A stretch of DNA of 14,135 nucleotides from Maritimibacter sp. Its GTDB lineage: Bacteria; Pseudomonadota; Alphaproteobacteria; Rhodobacterales; Rhodobacteraceae. Of this stretch, positions 1-6,051 are shown piece after piece. The stretch lies in the NCBI GenBank assembly GCA_020441225.1, contig JAGRMP010000451.1:1-14135 (forward strand), in the 5' to 3' direction. Position 1 is the first letter of the stretch, and each line of letters opens with the position of its first letter. The translations under genes were made by a program, and so were the position numbers. The notes below the pieces were generated by a model. The model searched no databases. It saw only the letters and a list, made by a program, of their open reading frames with translations, and was not told the origin of the DNA.

Positions 1-152
1 TCGTCGGTGGCGCAGATGAACATCACTTCGTGGCCGCGGGCCCGCTGGTAGCGGGCGTAGAGATCGGCGGGAAGCTGCGAGCCGACGAGATTGCCGAGGT
101 GCTTGATGCCGTTGATGTACGGCAACGCGGAGGTGACGAGAATGCGGGCCAT
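1..152 (-). CDS. metG: Methionyl-tRNA synthetase, N-terminal fragment (runs off window)
   Basis: This is the first 50 or so codons of a class I aminoacyl-tRNA synthetase, which charges tRNA-Met in the cytoplasm. The visible protein starts [20 protein letters not shown] and continues through a stretch ending [17 protein letters not shown]. That is the typical start of the MetG Rossmann fold: the ATSALPYxNG-type strand, the HIGH-like signature (here KHLGN) and the GxDEH-type region beginning at the window edge. The start is the ATG complementary to 150-152, with an AAAGGA ribosome-binding site about 6 bases before it. The gene lies downstream of the ImuA-like gene on the same strand, separated by 176 bases containing a palindromic cluster, so it probably has its own promoter. 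The rest of the gene is outside the window. Confidence 0.93.
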   Translation of the reverse strand, partial: MARILVTSALPYINGIKHLGNLVGSQLPADLYARYQRARGHEVMFICATD

Positions 153-247
153 GGGATGTCCTTTCGGGCGTTGTGCCGGGACTTAGCCTATGGCGCGGGG
201 CATGACCAGAGCGGGGTGCGGGCGGGGCGCGCGCGGGGCGCGCGGGG

Positions 248-290
248 AAGGATCTTGAAAGATCCTTGGCAAGATCCTTCGAAGGATCTT
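248..290. repeat. Cluster of four 9-bp inverted units (AAGGATCTT / AAGATCCTT)
   Basis: Four exact copies of one 9-bp unit lie in the order forward (248-256), reverse (259-267), reverse (271-279), forward (282-290), with spacers of 2, 3 and 2 bases. Each adjacent pair forms a perfect stem, and the outer units could also pair with the inner ones. The element lies between the end of the ImuA-like gene and the start of metG. It could act as a terminator for the former, although no T-run follows on either strand, or as a REP-like or protein-binding element. Confidence 0.85.
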
Positions 291-328
291 GGGCGCCCGG
301 TCGATCTGTTGCGCGCCGCAGGGGGCGT

Positions 329-928
329 TCAGCCCGTGGCTGCCAGGGCAAACCCGTCGCCCGCCGGTGCGACCTGCCAGGTGGCGGGCGGATCGGAGCG
401 GGCGCGTTCGCGGGTGAGCGCCCAGCCGGTCTGGTCGGGCGTGTGGGCGGGGGTCATCTTCCAGCGGCTTTCCGCCCCCGCCGCGTTGCCCTCGGGGGTC
501 AGGATCACGCCCAGCGGCGGGGTGCCGCGCGCCTCCGCGCCCGCCTCGGCGGCGAGCTGCATCCGCCGCATCGGCGTGAGCCCGGGCGGGCCGGGCAGAT
601 CGCCCACCACCAGGGGCACCGCGCCCGAGCGCAGGACCTCTTCGAGCGTCCACAGGATGTCGGTGGCGTGGCGGGCGTGGATGAAGGTGATCCGCCCCGG
701 GTTCACCCCGAGGTTCGCGAGGCCGAGCGGGTAGAGGCGTTCGGGAAACCAGACGGGCGCGACCCAGAACACCGGCCCCTCCATGGCGCGGGCGAGCAGC
801 AGCGCGAGCGTGTGGCGCGCGGGCCCGTGCGCCTCGTGGACCCGGGCGCGGGCGAGCGTGAGGGACCCGAGAAGGCGCTGGCCGGTGTCGGGGCGGTGGG
901 GGGAGCGGTCGAGCAGGACGTGTCGCAT
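329..928 (-). CDS. imuA: ImuA-like (RecA-fold, SOS mutagenesis) protein
   Basis: A 199-residue protein of the ImuA family. ImuA works with ImuB and DnaE2 in damage-induced translesion synthesis in many alphaproteobacteria. Visible family features are VHEAHGPARHTLALLLAR (about residues 30-47) at the place of the RecA P-loop, with no GKT and so a degenerate nucleotide site; GPVFWVAPVWFPERLYPLGL (51-70); the stretch LEEVLRSGAVPLVVGDLPGP (95-114), a Walker B-like strand; then LTPMRRMQLAAEAG and LGVILTPEG. An in-frame ATG at 941-943 would add five residues (MYPPP); neither start has a clear ribosome-binding site. A perfect LexA box at 944-958 fits SOS control. No imuB or dnaE2 follows: the next gene is metG. 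The call rests on recognising the sequence pattern, and the protein is somewhat short for ImuA. Confidence 0.75.
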   Translation of the reverse strand: MRHVLLDRSPHRPDTGQRLLGSLTLARARVHEAHGPARHTLALLLARAMEGPVFWVAPVWFPERLYPLGLANLGVNPGRITFIHARHATDILWTLEEVLRSGAVPLVVGDLPGPPGLTPMRRMQLAAEAGAEARGTPPLGVILTPEGNAAGAESRWKMTPAHTPDQTGWALTRERARSDPPATWQVAPAGDGFALAATG

Positions 929-943
929 GGGGGGAGGATACAT

Positions 944-958
944 GTTCCTGAAATGTTC
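944..958 (-). promoter_or_regulatory. LexA (SOS) box, GTTC-N7-GTTC type
   Basis: The plus strand reads GTTC CTGAAAT GTTC, an exact match to the alphaproteobacterial LexA operator GTTC-N7-GTTC. It lies 15 bases upstream of the assigned imuA start and directly abuts the alternative start at 941-943, so LexA bound here would block the imuA promoter or leader. The divergent DsrE gene starts 135 bases away on the other side and is less likely to be affected. Confidence 0.8.
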
Positions 959-1004
959 TTCACCTCCCATTTTCGTGACCCGGCCAATTTCGGAGCGCAA
1001 ATTC

Positions 1005-1034
1005 GTGACACAGATGCAAAAACCTGCGTAACAT
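1005..1034 (+). promoter_or_regulatory. Possible sigma-70-type promoter for the DsrE-family gene
   Basis: GTGACA (1005-1010) and TAACAT (1029-1034) are spaced by 18 bases, 60 bases upstream of the DsrE start. They match the -35 and -10 consensus at 5/6 and 4/6 positions. The region is clearly poorer in GC than its surroundings. This is a weak prediction from pattern alone. Confidence 0.3.
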
Positions 1035-1093
1035 CGGCTCCGGACGCAACCAGAACAAAATCGTCCAGACCGAGACCGTCCAGGGAGGACCAC

Positions 1094-1543
1094 ATGAAAA
1101 AGATCGCAACCGCGGGCGCCGTCGCGCTCGCCCTGGCCACCGGTGTGACCGGGGCCGCGCTGGCCGCCGGCGAGACCCACATGCTCGCCGTCCATGTCGA
1201 CGAGAACGATCCCGCGGTGATGAACCTCGCGCTCAACAATATCGAGAATGTCGCCAGCTATTACGCCGAACAGGGCGATACGGTGCAGATCGAGCTGGTC
1301 GCCTACGGCCCGGGGCTGAACATGTTCATCGAGGGCCAGAGCCCGGTCGCCGACCGGATCGAGACCATGGCGCTGGCGCTCGAAGGGCAGCTGAGCTTTT
1401 CGGCCTGCGGCAACACGCTGGCGAAGATGACCCAGAAGCTCGGCGCGGAGCCGACGCTGCTCGAAGAGGCGCATGTGGTGCCCGCGGGGGTGATCCGGCT
1501 GATGGAACTGCAGGACGAGGGCTACGCCTATCTGAAGCCCTGA
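1094..1543 (+). CDS. Exported DsrE/DsrF-like family protein
   Basis: A 149-residue protein with a Sec signal peptide: MKK, a hydrophobic stretch, then AALAA with likely cleavage near residue 25-26. The mature part resembles the DsrE/DsrF/YchN fold: the strand THMLAVHVDENDPAVMNLAL, a helix with NNIENVASYYAEQ, the strand IELVAYGPGLNMF, and a cysteine segment LSFSACGNTLAKM near residue 105. In cytoplasmic DsrE-type proteins such a cysteine carries sulfur; the role of the exported members is not established. The start is supported by GGGAGGAC four bases before the ATG. The gene is divergent from the ImuA-like gene and is followed by hairpin-forming sequence, so it is probably monocistronic. Confidence is high for the family and low for a specific function. 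Confidence 0.85.
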   Translation: MKKIATAGAVALALATGVTGAALAAGETHMLAVHVDENDPAVMNLALNNIENVASYYAEQGDTVQIELVAYGPGLNMFIEGQSPVADRIETMALALEGQLSFSACGNTLAKMTQKLGAEPTLLEEAHVVPAGVIRLMELQDEGYAYLKP

Positions 1544-1546
1544 TCC

Positions 1547-1564
1547 GGGCCCAGGCTCGGGCCC
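1547..1564 (+). terminator. GGGCCC hairpin after the DsrE-family gene
   Basis: GGGCCC at 1547-1552 and again at 1559-1564, with a 6-base loop, can form a strong 6-bp stem beginning 3 bases after the stop codon. No T-run follows, so intrinsic termination is uncertain. A 12-bp direct repeat, GCCCTGATCCGG (1537-1548 and 1561-1572), overlaps both arms. Confidence 0.35.
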
Positions 1565-1618
1565 TGATCCGGTCGTGAAATCGGCTTCCGGGCTTGCGCC
1601 CGGGCCTGAGCCCGCTAA

Positions 1619-1653
1619 GTCTGTCCCCCGAAACGCGAAATCGGGGGACAGAC
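1619..1653 (+). repeat. Perfect 13-bp inverted repeat covering the ribosome-binding site of the aldo/keto reductase gene
   Basis: GTCTGTCCCCCGA (1619-1631) and TCGGGGGACAGAC (1641-1653) are exact reverse complements around a 9-base loop. The right arm ends 2 bases before the ATG at 1656 and contains the only Shine-Dalgarno-like sequence (GGGGGA, 1643-1648). In mRNA this would form a very stable hairpin hiding the ribosome-binding site. It could be a translation switch, an operator for a dimeric repressor, or a REP-like element or terminator for the DsrE gene. Confidence 0.85.
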
Positions 1654-1655
1654 CC

Positions 1656-2699
1656 ATGAAAATGAACACACTCGCCGGCGGGGCGCTCGAGGTGAGCGAG
1701 CTCTGCCTCGGCTCGATGACCTGGGGCACCCAGAACACCGAGGCCGAGGGTCATGCCCAGATCGACATGGCGCTCGACCACGGCATCAACTTCATCGACA
1801 CCGCGGAGATGTACCCGGTGAACCCGGTGTCGAAAGAGACCGTGGGGCGGACCGAGGAGATCATCGGCACCTGGTTTGCAAAGACCGGGCGGCGCGGCGA
1901 TGTGGTGCTGGCGACCAAGGTGTCGGGCGACACCAAGGCGGCGCGGGGCGGCGAGGGCTATTCCGGCGCGATCCTGCCGAAGACCATCGACGCCTCGCTC
2001 AAGCGGCTGCAGACGGATGTGATCGACATCTACCAGCTGCACTGGCCGATGCGCGGGTCTTTCGCCTTCCGCCAGAACTGGCATTACGACCCGTCGGGCC
2101 AGGACAAGGCGGCGACGCTGGCGCATATGGCCGATGTGCTCGAGGCGGCGAAGGCGGCGGTGGCAGCGGGCAAGGTGCGCCATTTCGGCCTGTCGAACGA
2201 AAGCGCCTGGGGCACGGCGATGTGGCTCAAGGTGGCGCGCGAGCTGGGCGCGCCTCAGATGATCTCGATCCAGAACGAATATTCGCTGCTGTGCCGGCTG
2301 TTCGACACCGATCTGGCCGAGATGTCGGTCAACGAGGACGTGAAGCTGCTGGCCTATTCGCCGCTCGGGACCGGCATGCTCACCGGCAAGTACCACGGTG
2401 GGCTGACGGTGCCGCATGGCAGCCGCTTGTCGCTGAACAAGACGCTGGGCGGCCGGGTCACGCCGCGCGCCTGGGAGGCGACGGCGGCCTATGTGGCGCT
2501 CGCCGAGGCGCATGGGGTGGACCCGGTGCACATGGCGCTGCGCTGGGCGGCGGACCGGCCGTTCATGGGCTCGGTGATCTTCGGCGCGACCACCGAGGCG
2601 CAGCTGGCCCGCGGGCTCGGGGCGGCTGACGTGACGTTGTCCGACTCGTTGCGGGCGGCGATCGAGGCGGTCCACAAGGCGCATCCGATGCCGTTCTGA
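1656..2699 (+). CDS. Aldo/keto reductase, Tas-like
   Basis: A 347-residue NADP(H)-dependent aldo/keto reductase, close in length and sequence to E. coli Tas (346 residues). It is a cytoplasmic (alpha/beta)8 barrel enzyme reducing aldehydes or ketones; the substrate cannot be read from the sequence. The catalytic tetrad is complete: Asp48 and Tyr53 in INFIDTAEMYPVNP, Lys88 in VVLATKVSG, and His129 in IDIYQLHWP. The C-terminal SVIFGATTEAQL segment fits the NADP phosphate-binding loop. The start at 1656 was chosen because it gives MKMNTLAGGALEVSELCLGS, the normal family start; an upstream in-frame ATG at 1575 would only add a low-complexity extension. The start follows directly on a perfect inverted repeat. 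Confidence 0.93.
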   Translation: MKMNTLAGGALEVSELCLGSMTWGTQNTEAEGHAQIDMALDHGINFIDTAEMYPVNPVSKETVGRTEEIIGTWFAKTGRRGDVVLATKVSGDTKAARGGEGYSGAILPKTIDASLKRLQTDVIDIYQLHWPMRGSFAFRQNWHYDPSGQDKAATLAHMADVLEAAKAAVAAGKVRHFGLSNESAWGTAMWLKVARELGAPQMISIQNEYSLLCRLFDTDLAEMSVNEDVKLLAYSPLGTGMLTGKYHGGLTVPHGSRLSLNKTLGGRVTPRAWEATAAYVALAEAHGVDPVHMALRWAADRPFMGSVIFGATTEAQLARGLGAADVTLSDSLRAAIEAVHKAHPMPF

Positions 2700-2702
2700 G
2701 CG

Positions 2703-2731
2703 GTGCGGGGCGCGTTGGGGCGCCCCCGCAC
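2703..2731 (+). terminator. Hairpin after the aldo/keto reductase gene
   Basis: GTGCGGGG (2703-2710) and CCCCGCAC (2724-2731) are exact complements beginning 4 bases after the stop, and the inner CGC/GCG bases can extend the stem. A short GTTTC follows, then a six-T run at 2752-2757. It is a plausible intrinsic terminator separating the reductase from the lipocalin gene. Confidence 0.45.
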
Positions 2732-2802
2732 GTTTCGGTGAGGGGCGGGGTTTTTTGGATCCGGAAGCGGGGTTCGGCCGTTACCGGGGAAAGGAGATCC
2801 AC

Positions 2803-3339
2803 ATGCGCCTCTTCACCGCTCTTTGCGCCCTTGCCGCCGCCTTCGGGGTCTCGGCCTGCTCGTCTTCGAGTTATCGCGACACCAGCCAGCCGATGCAGGC
2901 GGTCGATGACCTCGATCTCGCGCGCTACCTGGGCCTGTGGTACGAGATCGCCCGCTTTCCCAACCGGTTCGAACAGGGCTGCGCCGGGGTGACGGCGGAG
3001 TACGGGCAACGGCCGGACGGCAAGATCACCGTCGTGAACACCTGCCACAAGGGCAGCCCCGACGGGCCGGTCGAAACCGCCGAAGGGGTGGCCGAAGTGG
3101 TCGCGCCGGGCAAGCTCAAGGTGAGCTTCGTGCCCTGGCTGCCTTTCGCCAGGGGCGATTACTGGGTGCTCCATGTCGACCCCGGCTATTCGGTCGCCGT
3201 CGTCGGCGAGCCCTCGGGCCGCACCGGCTGGATCCTTGCGCGCACGTCCACAATCGAACCGGAGATATACGACAAAGGCATTTCGGTATTGCGGGCAATG
3301 GGCTACGATACCTCACAGATGCAACGTGTCGCGCAGTAA
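2803..3339 (+). CDS. blc: Bacterial lipocalin, outer-membrane lipoprotein (Blc type)
   Basis: A 178-residue lipoprotein. The signal peptide ends in a lipobox GVSAC, so Cys19 would be lipidated; the following residues are serines, not Asp, which fits outer-membrane sorting. The lipocalin signature is clear: LGLWYEIARFPNRFEQGC (residues 43-60), the G-x-W motif of strand A. Later segments GKITVVNTC, LKVSFVPWLPFARGDYWVLHVD (105-126) and SGRTGWILARTSTI (138-151) match strands and the C-terminal motif of Blc. These proteins bind fatty acids or lysophospholipids and help maintain the envelope. AAGGAG lies just before the ATG and decides this start over an upstream one at 2755. It is probably cotranscribed with the small lipoprotein 27 bases downstream. 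Confidence 0.93.
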   Translation: MRLFTALCALAAAFGVSACSSSSYRDTSQPMQAVDDLDLARYLGLWYEIARFPNRFEQGCAGVTAEYGQRPDGKITVVNTCHKGSPDGPVETAEGVAEVVAPGKLKVSFVPWLPFARGDYWVLHVDPGYSVAVVGEPSGRTGWILARTSTIEPEIYDKGISVLRAMGYDTSQMQRVAQ

Positions 3340-3366
3340 CGCGCGATTCCTCAGGGGTGGGGTCCA

Positions 3367-3549
3367 ATGCACAGGATACTGATTTTACTGCCGGTGATTC
3401 TTGCGGCCTGCATGGCCGCGGAACCGAGCTACTACAACGGTTACGAGGTCGCGCCGGTGACCCGGGGCGGCGGCTGGGCCGGATGCGAGGCCGAGGGCGG
3501 TGTCTTTGCCACCGGCACCGACGGCGGGCTGGTCTGCGTCCCGCGCTAG
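3367..3549 (+). CDS. Small lipoprotein, unknown function
   Basis: A 60-residue protein not known to me by name. MHRILILLPVILAAC is a short lipoprotein signal with lipobox ILAAC (Cys15). The mature part is Tyr- and Gly-rich and ends in C40-EAEGGVFATGTDGGLV-C57, so one disulfide is likely. A GGGGTGGGG stretch precedes the ATG. It starts 27 bases after the lipocalin stop on the same strand, so it is probably in the same transcript. The cysteine-bounded GG...GGL segment recurs in the next gene. Confidence 0.75.
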   Translation: MHRILILLPVILAACMAAEPSYYNGYEVAPVTRGGGWAGCEAEGGVFATGTDGGLVCVPR

Positions 3550-3736
3550 GCGGGCGTTCTGCACCGGGACCGCGGCCCGATGGGCGCCGGTCAGCAACAT
3601 TCGGCCAGGACGGTGGCCCTGCATTGACGGGCTGCGGGCCGGGTGTTTGGGTGAGGTGCTTGAGTTTGAGCGCCGCCGGCAGGCGGGGACTGGGCCGCTG
3701 GGCCGCTGCGCCGTTTGGGGCCGCAAGGAGCGACGG

Positions 3737-4129
3737 ATGGGCAGATTGGCGGGCAGACCGGTCTTCGGAGTGATGGGCAGATCCGCGGGCAGATCGATCC
3801 TCTCGATCCTGATGGCTTTCGGCCTTCTCTGCGGTCCGGCCCTCAACCCGGGACTGGCGCAGGATACCGCCGGAACGGTGCCGGAGACCGAGGGTGCCTG
3901 TCTCGACGCCGGCGGGCGCTGGGAGCGCGGCGGGTTGGGCGGTCAACTCCTGTGTTTCCTGCCGACACCGGATGCCGGGCAAGCCTGTTCGGCGGCCGAC
4001 GATTGCTCCGGTTTCTGCCTGGTGGAATCCGGGACCGAGACCGGGACCTGTTCCGCCGAGACGCCGATGTTCGGCTGTTTTTCCTATGTCGATCTCGACG
4101 GCGCCGAGGTGACGCTCTGTATCGACTGA
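3737..4129 (+). CDS. Exported cysteine-rich protein, unknown function
   Basis: A 130-residue protein. Residues 1-42 are a long signal peptide (basic start, hydrophobic SILSILMAFGLLCG, likely cleavage after GLA). The mature part has eight cysteines (55, 73, 84, 90, 94, 105, 114, 128), enough for four disulfides, in an acidic Gly/Ser/Thr-rich frame. C55-LDAGGRWERGGLGGQLL-C73 resembles the end of the preceding small lipoprotein. The central CSAADDCSGFC then a C eleven residues on looks like a knotted, disulfide-stabilised module. The ATG at 3737 has AAGGAG six bases upstream; a start at 3773 is possible and would give a more usual signal length. Same strand as the lipocalin group, but 187 bases after the small lipoprotein. 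Confidence 0.7.
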   Translation: MGRLAGRPVFGVMGRSAGRSILSILMAFGLLCGPALNPGLAQDTAGTVPETEGACLDAGGRWERGGLGGQLLCFLPTPDAGQACSAADDCSGFCLVESGTETGTCSAETPMFGCFSYVDLDGAEVTLCID

Positions 4130-4172
4130 CCGATCCGGAAGCGCGCGCGGGGTCCACGCCCGGGGGGCGCGG

Positions 4173-5072
4173 GTGATTGCGCCCTGGCTGGTGGCCACGC
4201 TTGCCGCCGCGCTGGTCCAGACCGGGCGCTTTGCGCTGCAGAAACGGTTGAAATCCAGCGGGCTGTCGTCCGGTGGGGCGACGTTTTCGCGTTTCGTCTT
4301 TGCCGCGCCGCTCGCTTTGCTGCTGGCAGCCGGGCTGGTGGTGGCGCGCGGGCAGGGGATGGACCTTCCGCCGGGGCGGTTCTGGGTCGCGGTCGCGGGT
4401 GGTGGGCTCGCCCAGGTGCTCGCGACGATGACGACCATCGCGCTGTTTTCTCTGCGCAATTTCGCCGCCGGGATCGCGTTTACCAAGACCGAGACCGTGC
4501 TGGTCGCGCTGTTTTCCGCCGTGGTGCTGGGCGAAGCGGTCAGCGGCGCGGGCTTTGCGGCGATCCTGGTCGGCCTGGGCGGGGTGTTGCTGTTGTCGCT
4601 GCCTGCAGGCGGCGCGACGGCGGGTGGCGGCTGGCGTGCGCCGGTGCTCGGGCTCGCCGCCGGGGCGCTGTTCGGGCTGTCCGCCATCGGCTACCGCGCG
4701 GCGACGCTGGCGCTGCCCGCGGGCGATACGCTTGAACGGGCGGCGGTGACGCTGGCGGCGGTGACCTGTTTCCAGACGCTGGCGATGCTGCCCTGGCTCA
4801 GGTGGCGCGACCCGGGCGAGGTGACGCGGGTGTTGGCGCGCTGGCGGATCACCGCGCTGGTGGGTGTCACCGGCATGTTGGGGTCCCTGGGCTGGTTCGT
4901 CGCCTTCGCCTTGCAGAACGCGGCCTATGTGCGGGCCGTGGGGCAGGTGGAGCTGGTGTTCTCGGCGCTGGTCTCCTGGCTCGTCTTTCGCGAACGCGCC
5001 TCGGGGCGGGAGCTGGCGGGGATCGGGCTGCTCGGGGTGTCGATCGTGCTGCTGGTGCTGCTTGCGGCGTAG
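4173..5072 (+). CDS. EamA/DMT-family transporter
   Basis: A 299-residue inner-membrane protein with about ten hydrophobic segments arranged as two EamA repeats. The first begins WLVATLAAALVQTGRFALQK and includes FAAGIAFTKTETVLVALFSA (residues 97-116), the conserved region before helix 4-5. The second ends with YVRAVGQVELVFSALVSWLVF (residues 252-272) and a final helix of Leu/Val/Ile. Members export metabolites, amino acids or nucleotide precursors; the substrate is unknown here. The start is a GTG at 4173 with only a G-rich stretch ahead of it, and no ATG nearby gives a better N-terminus. The gene follows the cysteine-rich protein gene by 43 bases and is convergent with the NUDIX gene. Confidence 0.88.
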   Translation: MIAPWLVATLAAALVQTGRFALQKRLKSSGLSSGGATFSRFVFAAPLALLLAAGLVVARGQGMDLPPGRFWVAVAGGGLAQVLATMTTIALFSLRNFAAGIAFTKTETVLVALFSAVVLGEAVSGAGFAAILVGLGGVLLLSLPAGGATAGGGWRAPVLGLAAGALFGLSAIGYRAATLALPAGDTLERAAVTLAAVTCFQTLAMLPWLRWRDPGEVTRVLARWRITALVGVTGMLGSLGWFVAFALQNAAYVRAVGQVELVFSALVSWLVFRERASGRELAGIGLLGVSIVLLVLLAA

Positions 5073-5093
5073 CAGCGGCGCGTGTGGACTGTC

Positions 5094-5120
5094 GTTAACT
5101 GTCGTTGACAGTGGGTTAAC
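5094..5120. repeat. Inverted repeat ACTGTC/GACAGT flanked by GTTAAC, after the transporter gene
   Basis: ACTGTC (5098-5103) and GACAGT (5107-5112) form a 6-bp stem with a 3-base loop. GTTAAC occurs on both sides (5094-5099 and 5115-5120), and CTGTCGTT is repeated in tandem from 5089 to 5106. It begins 22 bases after the transporter stop. It may help termination or be a protein-binding site between convergent genes. Confidence 0.5.
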
Positions 5121-5168
5121 GCAGCGCTGCGCCTTCCTTGTAACATGCTGAAACGAAACCAGAAACAG

Positions 5169-5194
5169 AATCCGGAAATCCGGATTTCTGGATT
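5169..5194. terminator. 26-bp near-perfect palindrome between convergent genes
   Basis: The core GAAATCCGGATTTC (5175-5188) is a perfect 14-bp palindrome. It extends to 26 bp with a single G/T position, which can still pair as a wobble in RNA. It lies between the convergent transporter and NUDIX genes, about 100 and 160 bases from their stop codons. TTTCG follows on the plus strand. A bidirectional terminator or REP-like element is plausible. The rest of 5195-5352 shows nothing I can name. Confidence 0.4.
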
Positions 5195-5352
5195 TCGTGG
5201 GCCCCGGCGCGCGGGTCGGGAATCTTTGCGCTTGCGGGGGGCGGGCGTGCGACCCTGCACCGGCGCAACGACGCGGCGCAAAGGGTCAGCGATGTCGGGT
5301 CGGAGAAGGTATCCGAACGGAGCCGGGGTCGCTCCCGCCGGCCAGGTGCCGT

Positions 5353-6051
5353 TCAGTCGAGCGGCGAGGCGCCGCCCAGCCGCTCGAAATGCAGGGCCTC
5401 GTCGTCGTTGCGGAAATAGGGCACCGTTTCGGGCGGCGACAGATCGGGAAGGCGCGCGGCGACTTCGGCCAGCACGAGCTGGGTGATGAACGGCAGGTCG
5501 TAGCGTCGTGCGTCCGAGACCGGCACCCAGTGCAGATGCGACAGCTCGTCCGAGGCCCGGGAGAAGTCGTCGGGGTCGTTGGCGATCCGGCCTGCGTCGA
5601 CCAGCAGGAAGCGGGCGTCGAACCGGCGCGGCCGGCCGAGCGGGGTCCGGGCGCGAAAGACGAAGGAGACGCCCGCGGCGGAGGGGATGTGGCCGGTGGC
5701 GGCGAAGCTTGCCCAATCGGCGGGCGCTGGGCCGTCCCAGGTCCCGGGCTGTCCGAGGATCAGACCGGTCTCTTCCCAGAGTTCGCGGATTGCGCAGGCG
5801 AGCAGGGCGGAGGCGGCGCCGGGCGCGGCGGCCGCGGACAGGCGCTCGCCGAGCGGGGCCGTCTCGGCGCCGGACACGGCGACGGATGCGTCGCAGGCAT
5901 CGACCGCGCCGCCGGGAAAGACGAACTTGTTCGGCATGAAGGCAGCGGCGGCGCCGCGTTGCCCCATCAGGACACGGGGGCTGTCGCCGCCGGGATCGCG
6001 CATCAGGATCAGCGTCGCAGCATCGCGGACCGGTGGCGAAGGGTCGCTCAC
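5353..6051 (-). CDS. NUDIX hydrolase (NUDT19/CoA-pyrophosphatase-like)
   Basis: A 232-residue protein hydrolysing a nucleoside-diphosphate-linked compound. The N-terminal DAATLILMRD strand and FMPNKFVFPGGAVD (residues 38-51) are typical of the NUDT19/RP2p-like branch. The Nudix box core is ACAIRELWEETGLIL (85-99) with R89, E90, E93, E94 and G96 intact. The first Gly-x5-Glu part is not canonical, as is common in this branch. The C-terminal part (DELSHLHWVPVSDAR) is the usual late beta strand. The GTG start overlaps the stop of the upstream DUF983 gene by four bases (GTGA), showing translational coupling. The substrate may be an acyl-CoA or similar, but that is inferred from the family only. 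Confidence 0.88.
   Translation of the reverse strand: MSDPSPPVRDAATLILMRDPGGDSPRVLMGQRGAAAAFMPNKFVFPGGAVDACDASVAVSGAETAPLGERLSAAAAPGAASALLACAIRELWEETGLILGQPGTWDGPAPADWASFAATGHIPSAAGVSFVFRARTPLGRPRRFDARFLLVDAGRIANDPDDFSRASDELSHLHWVPVSDARRYDLPFITQLVLAEVAARLPDLSPPETVPYFRNDDEALHFERLGGASPLD

Noticed and set aside
3116..4687. Minus-strand open frame of 523 codons across the lipocalin to transporter region
   Set aside because: Its translation is Ser/Pro/Arg-rich without domains and lies opposite four supported genes.
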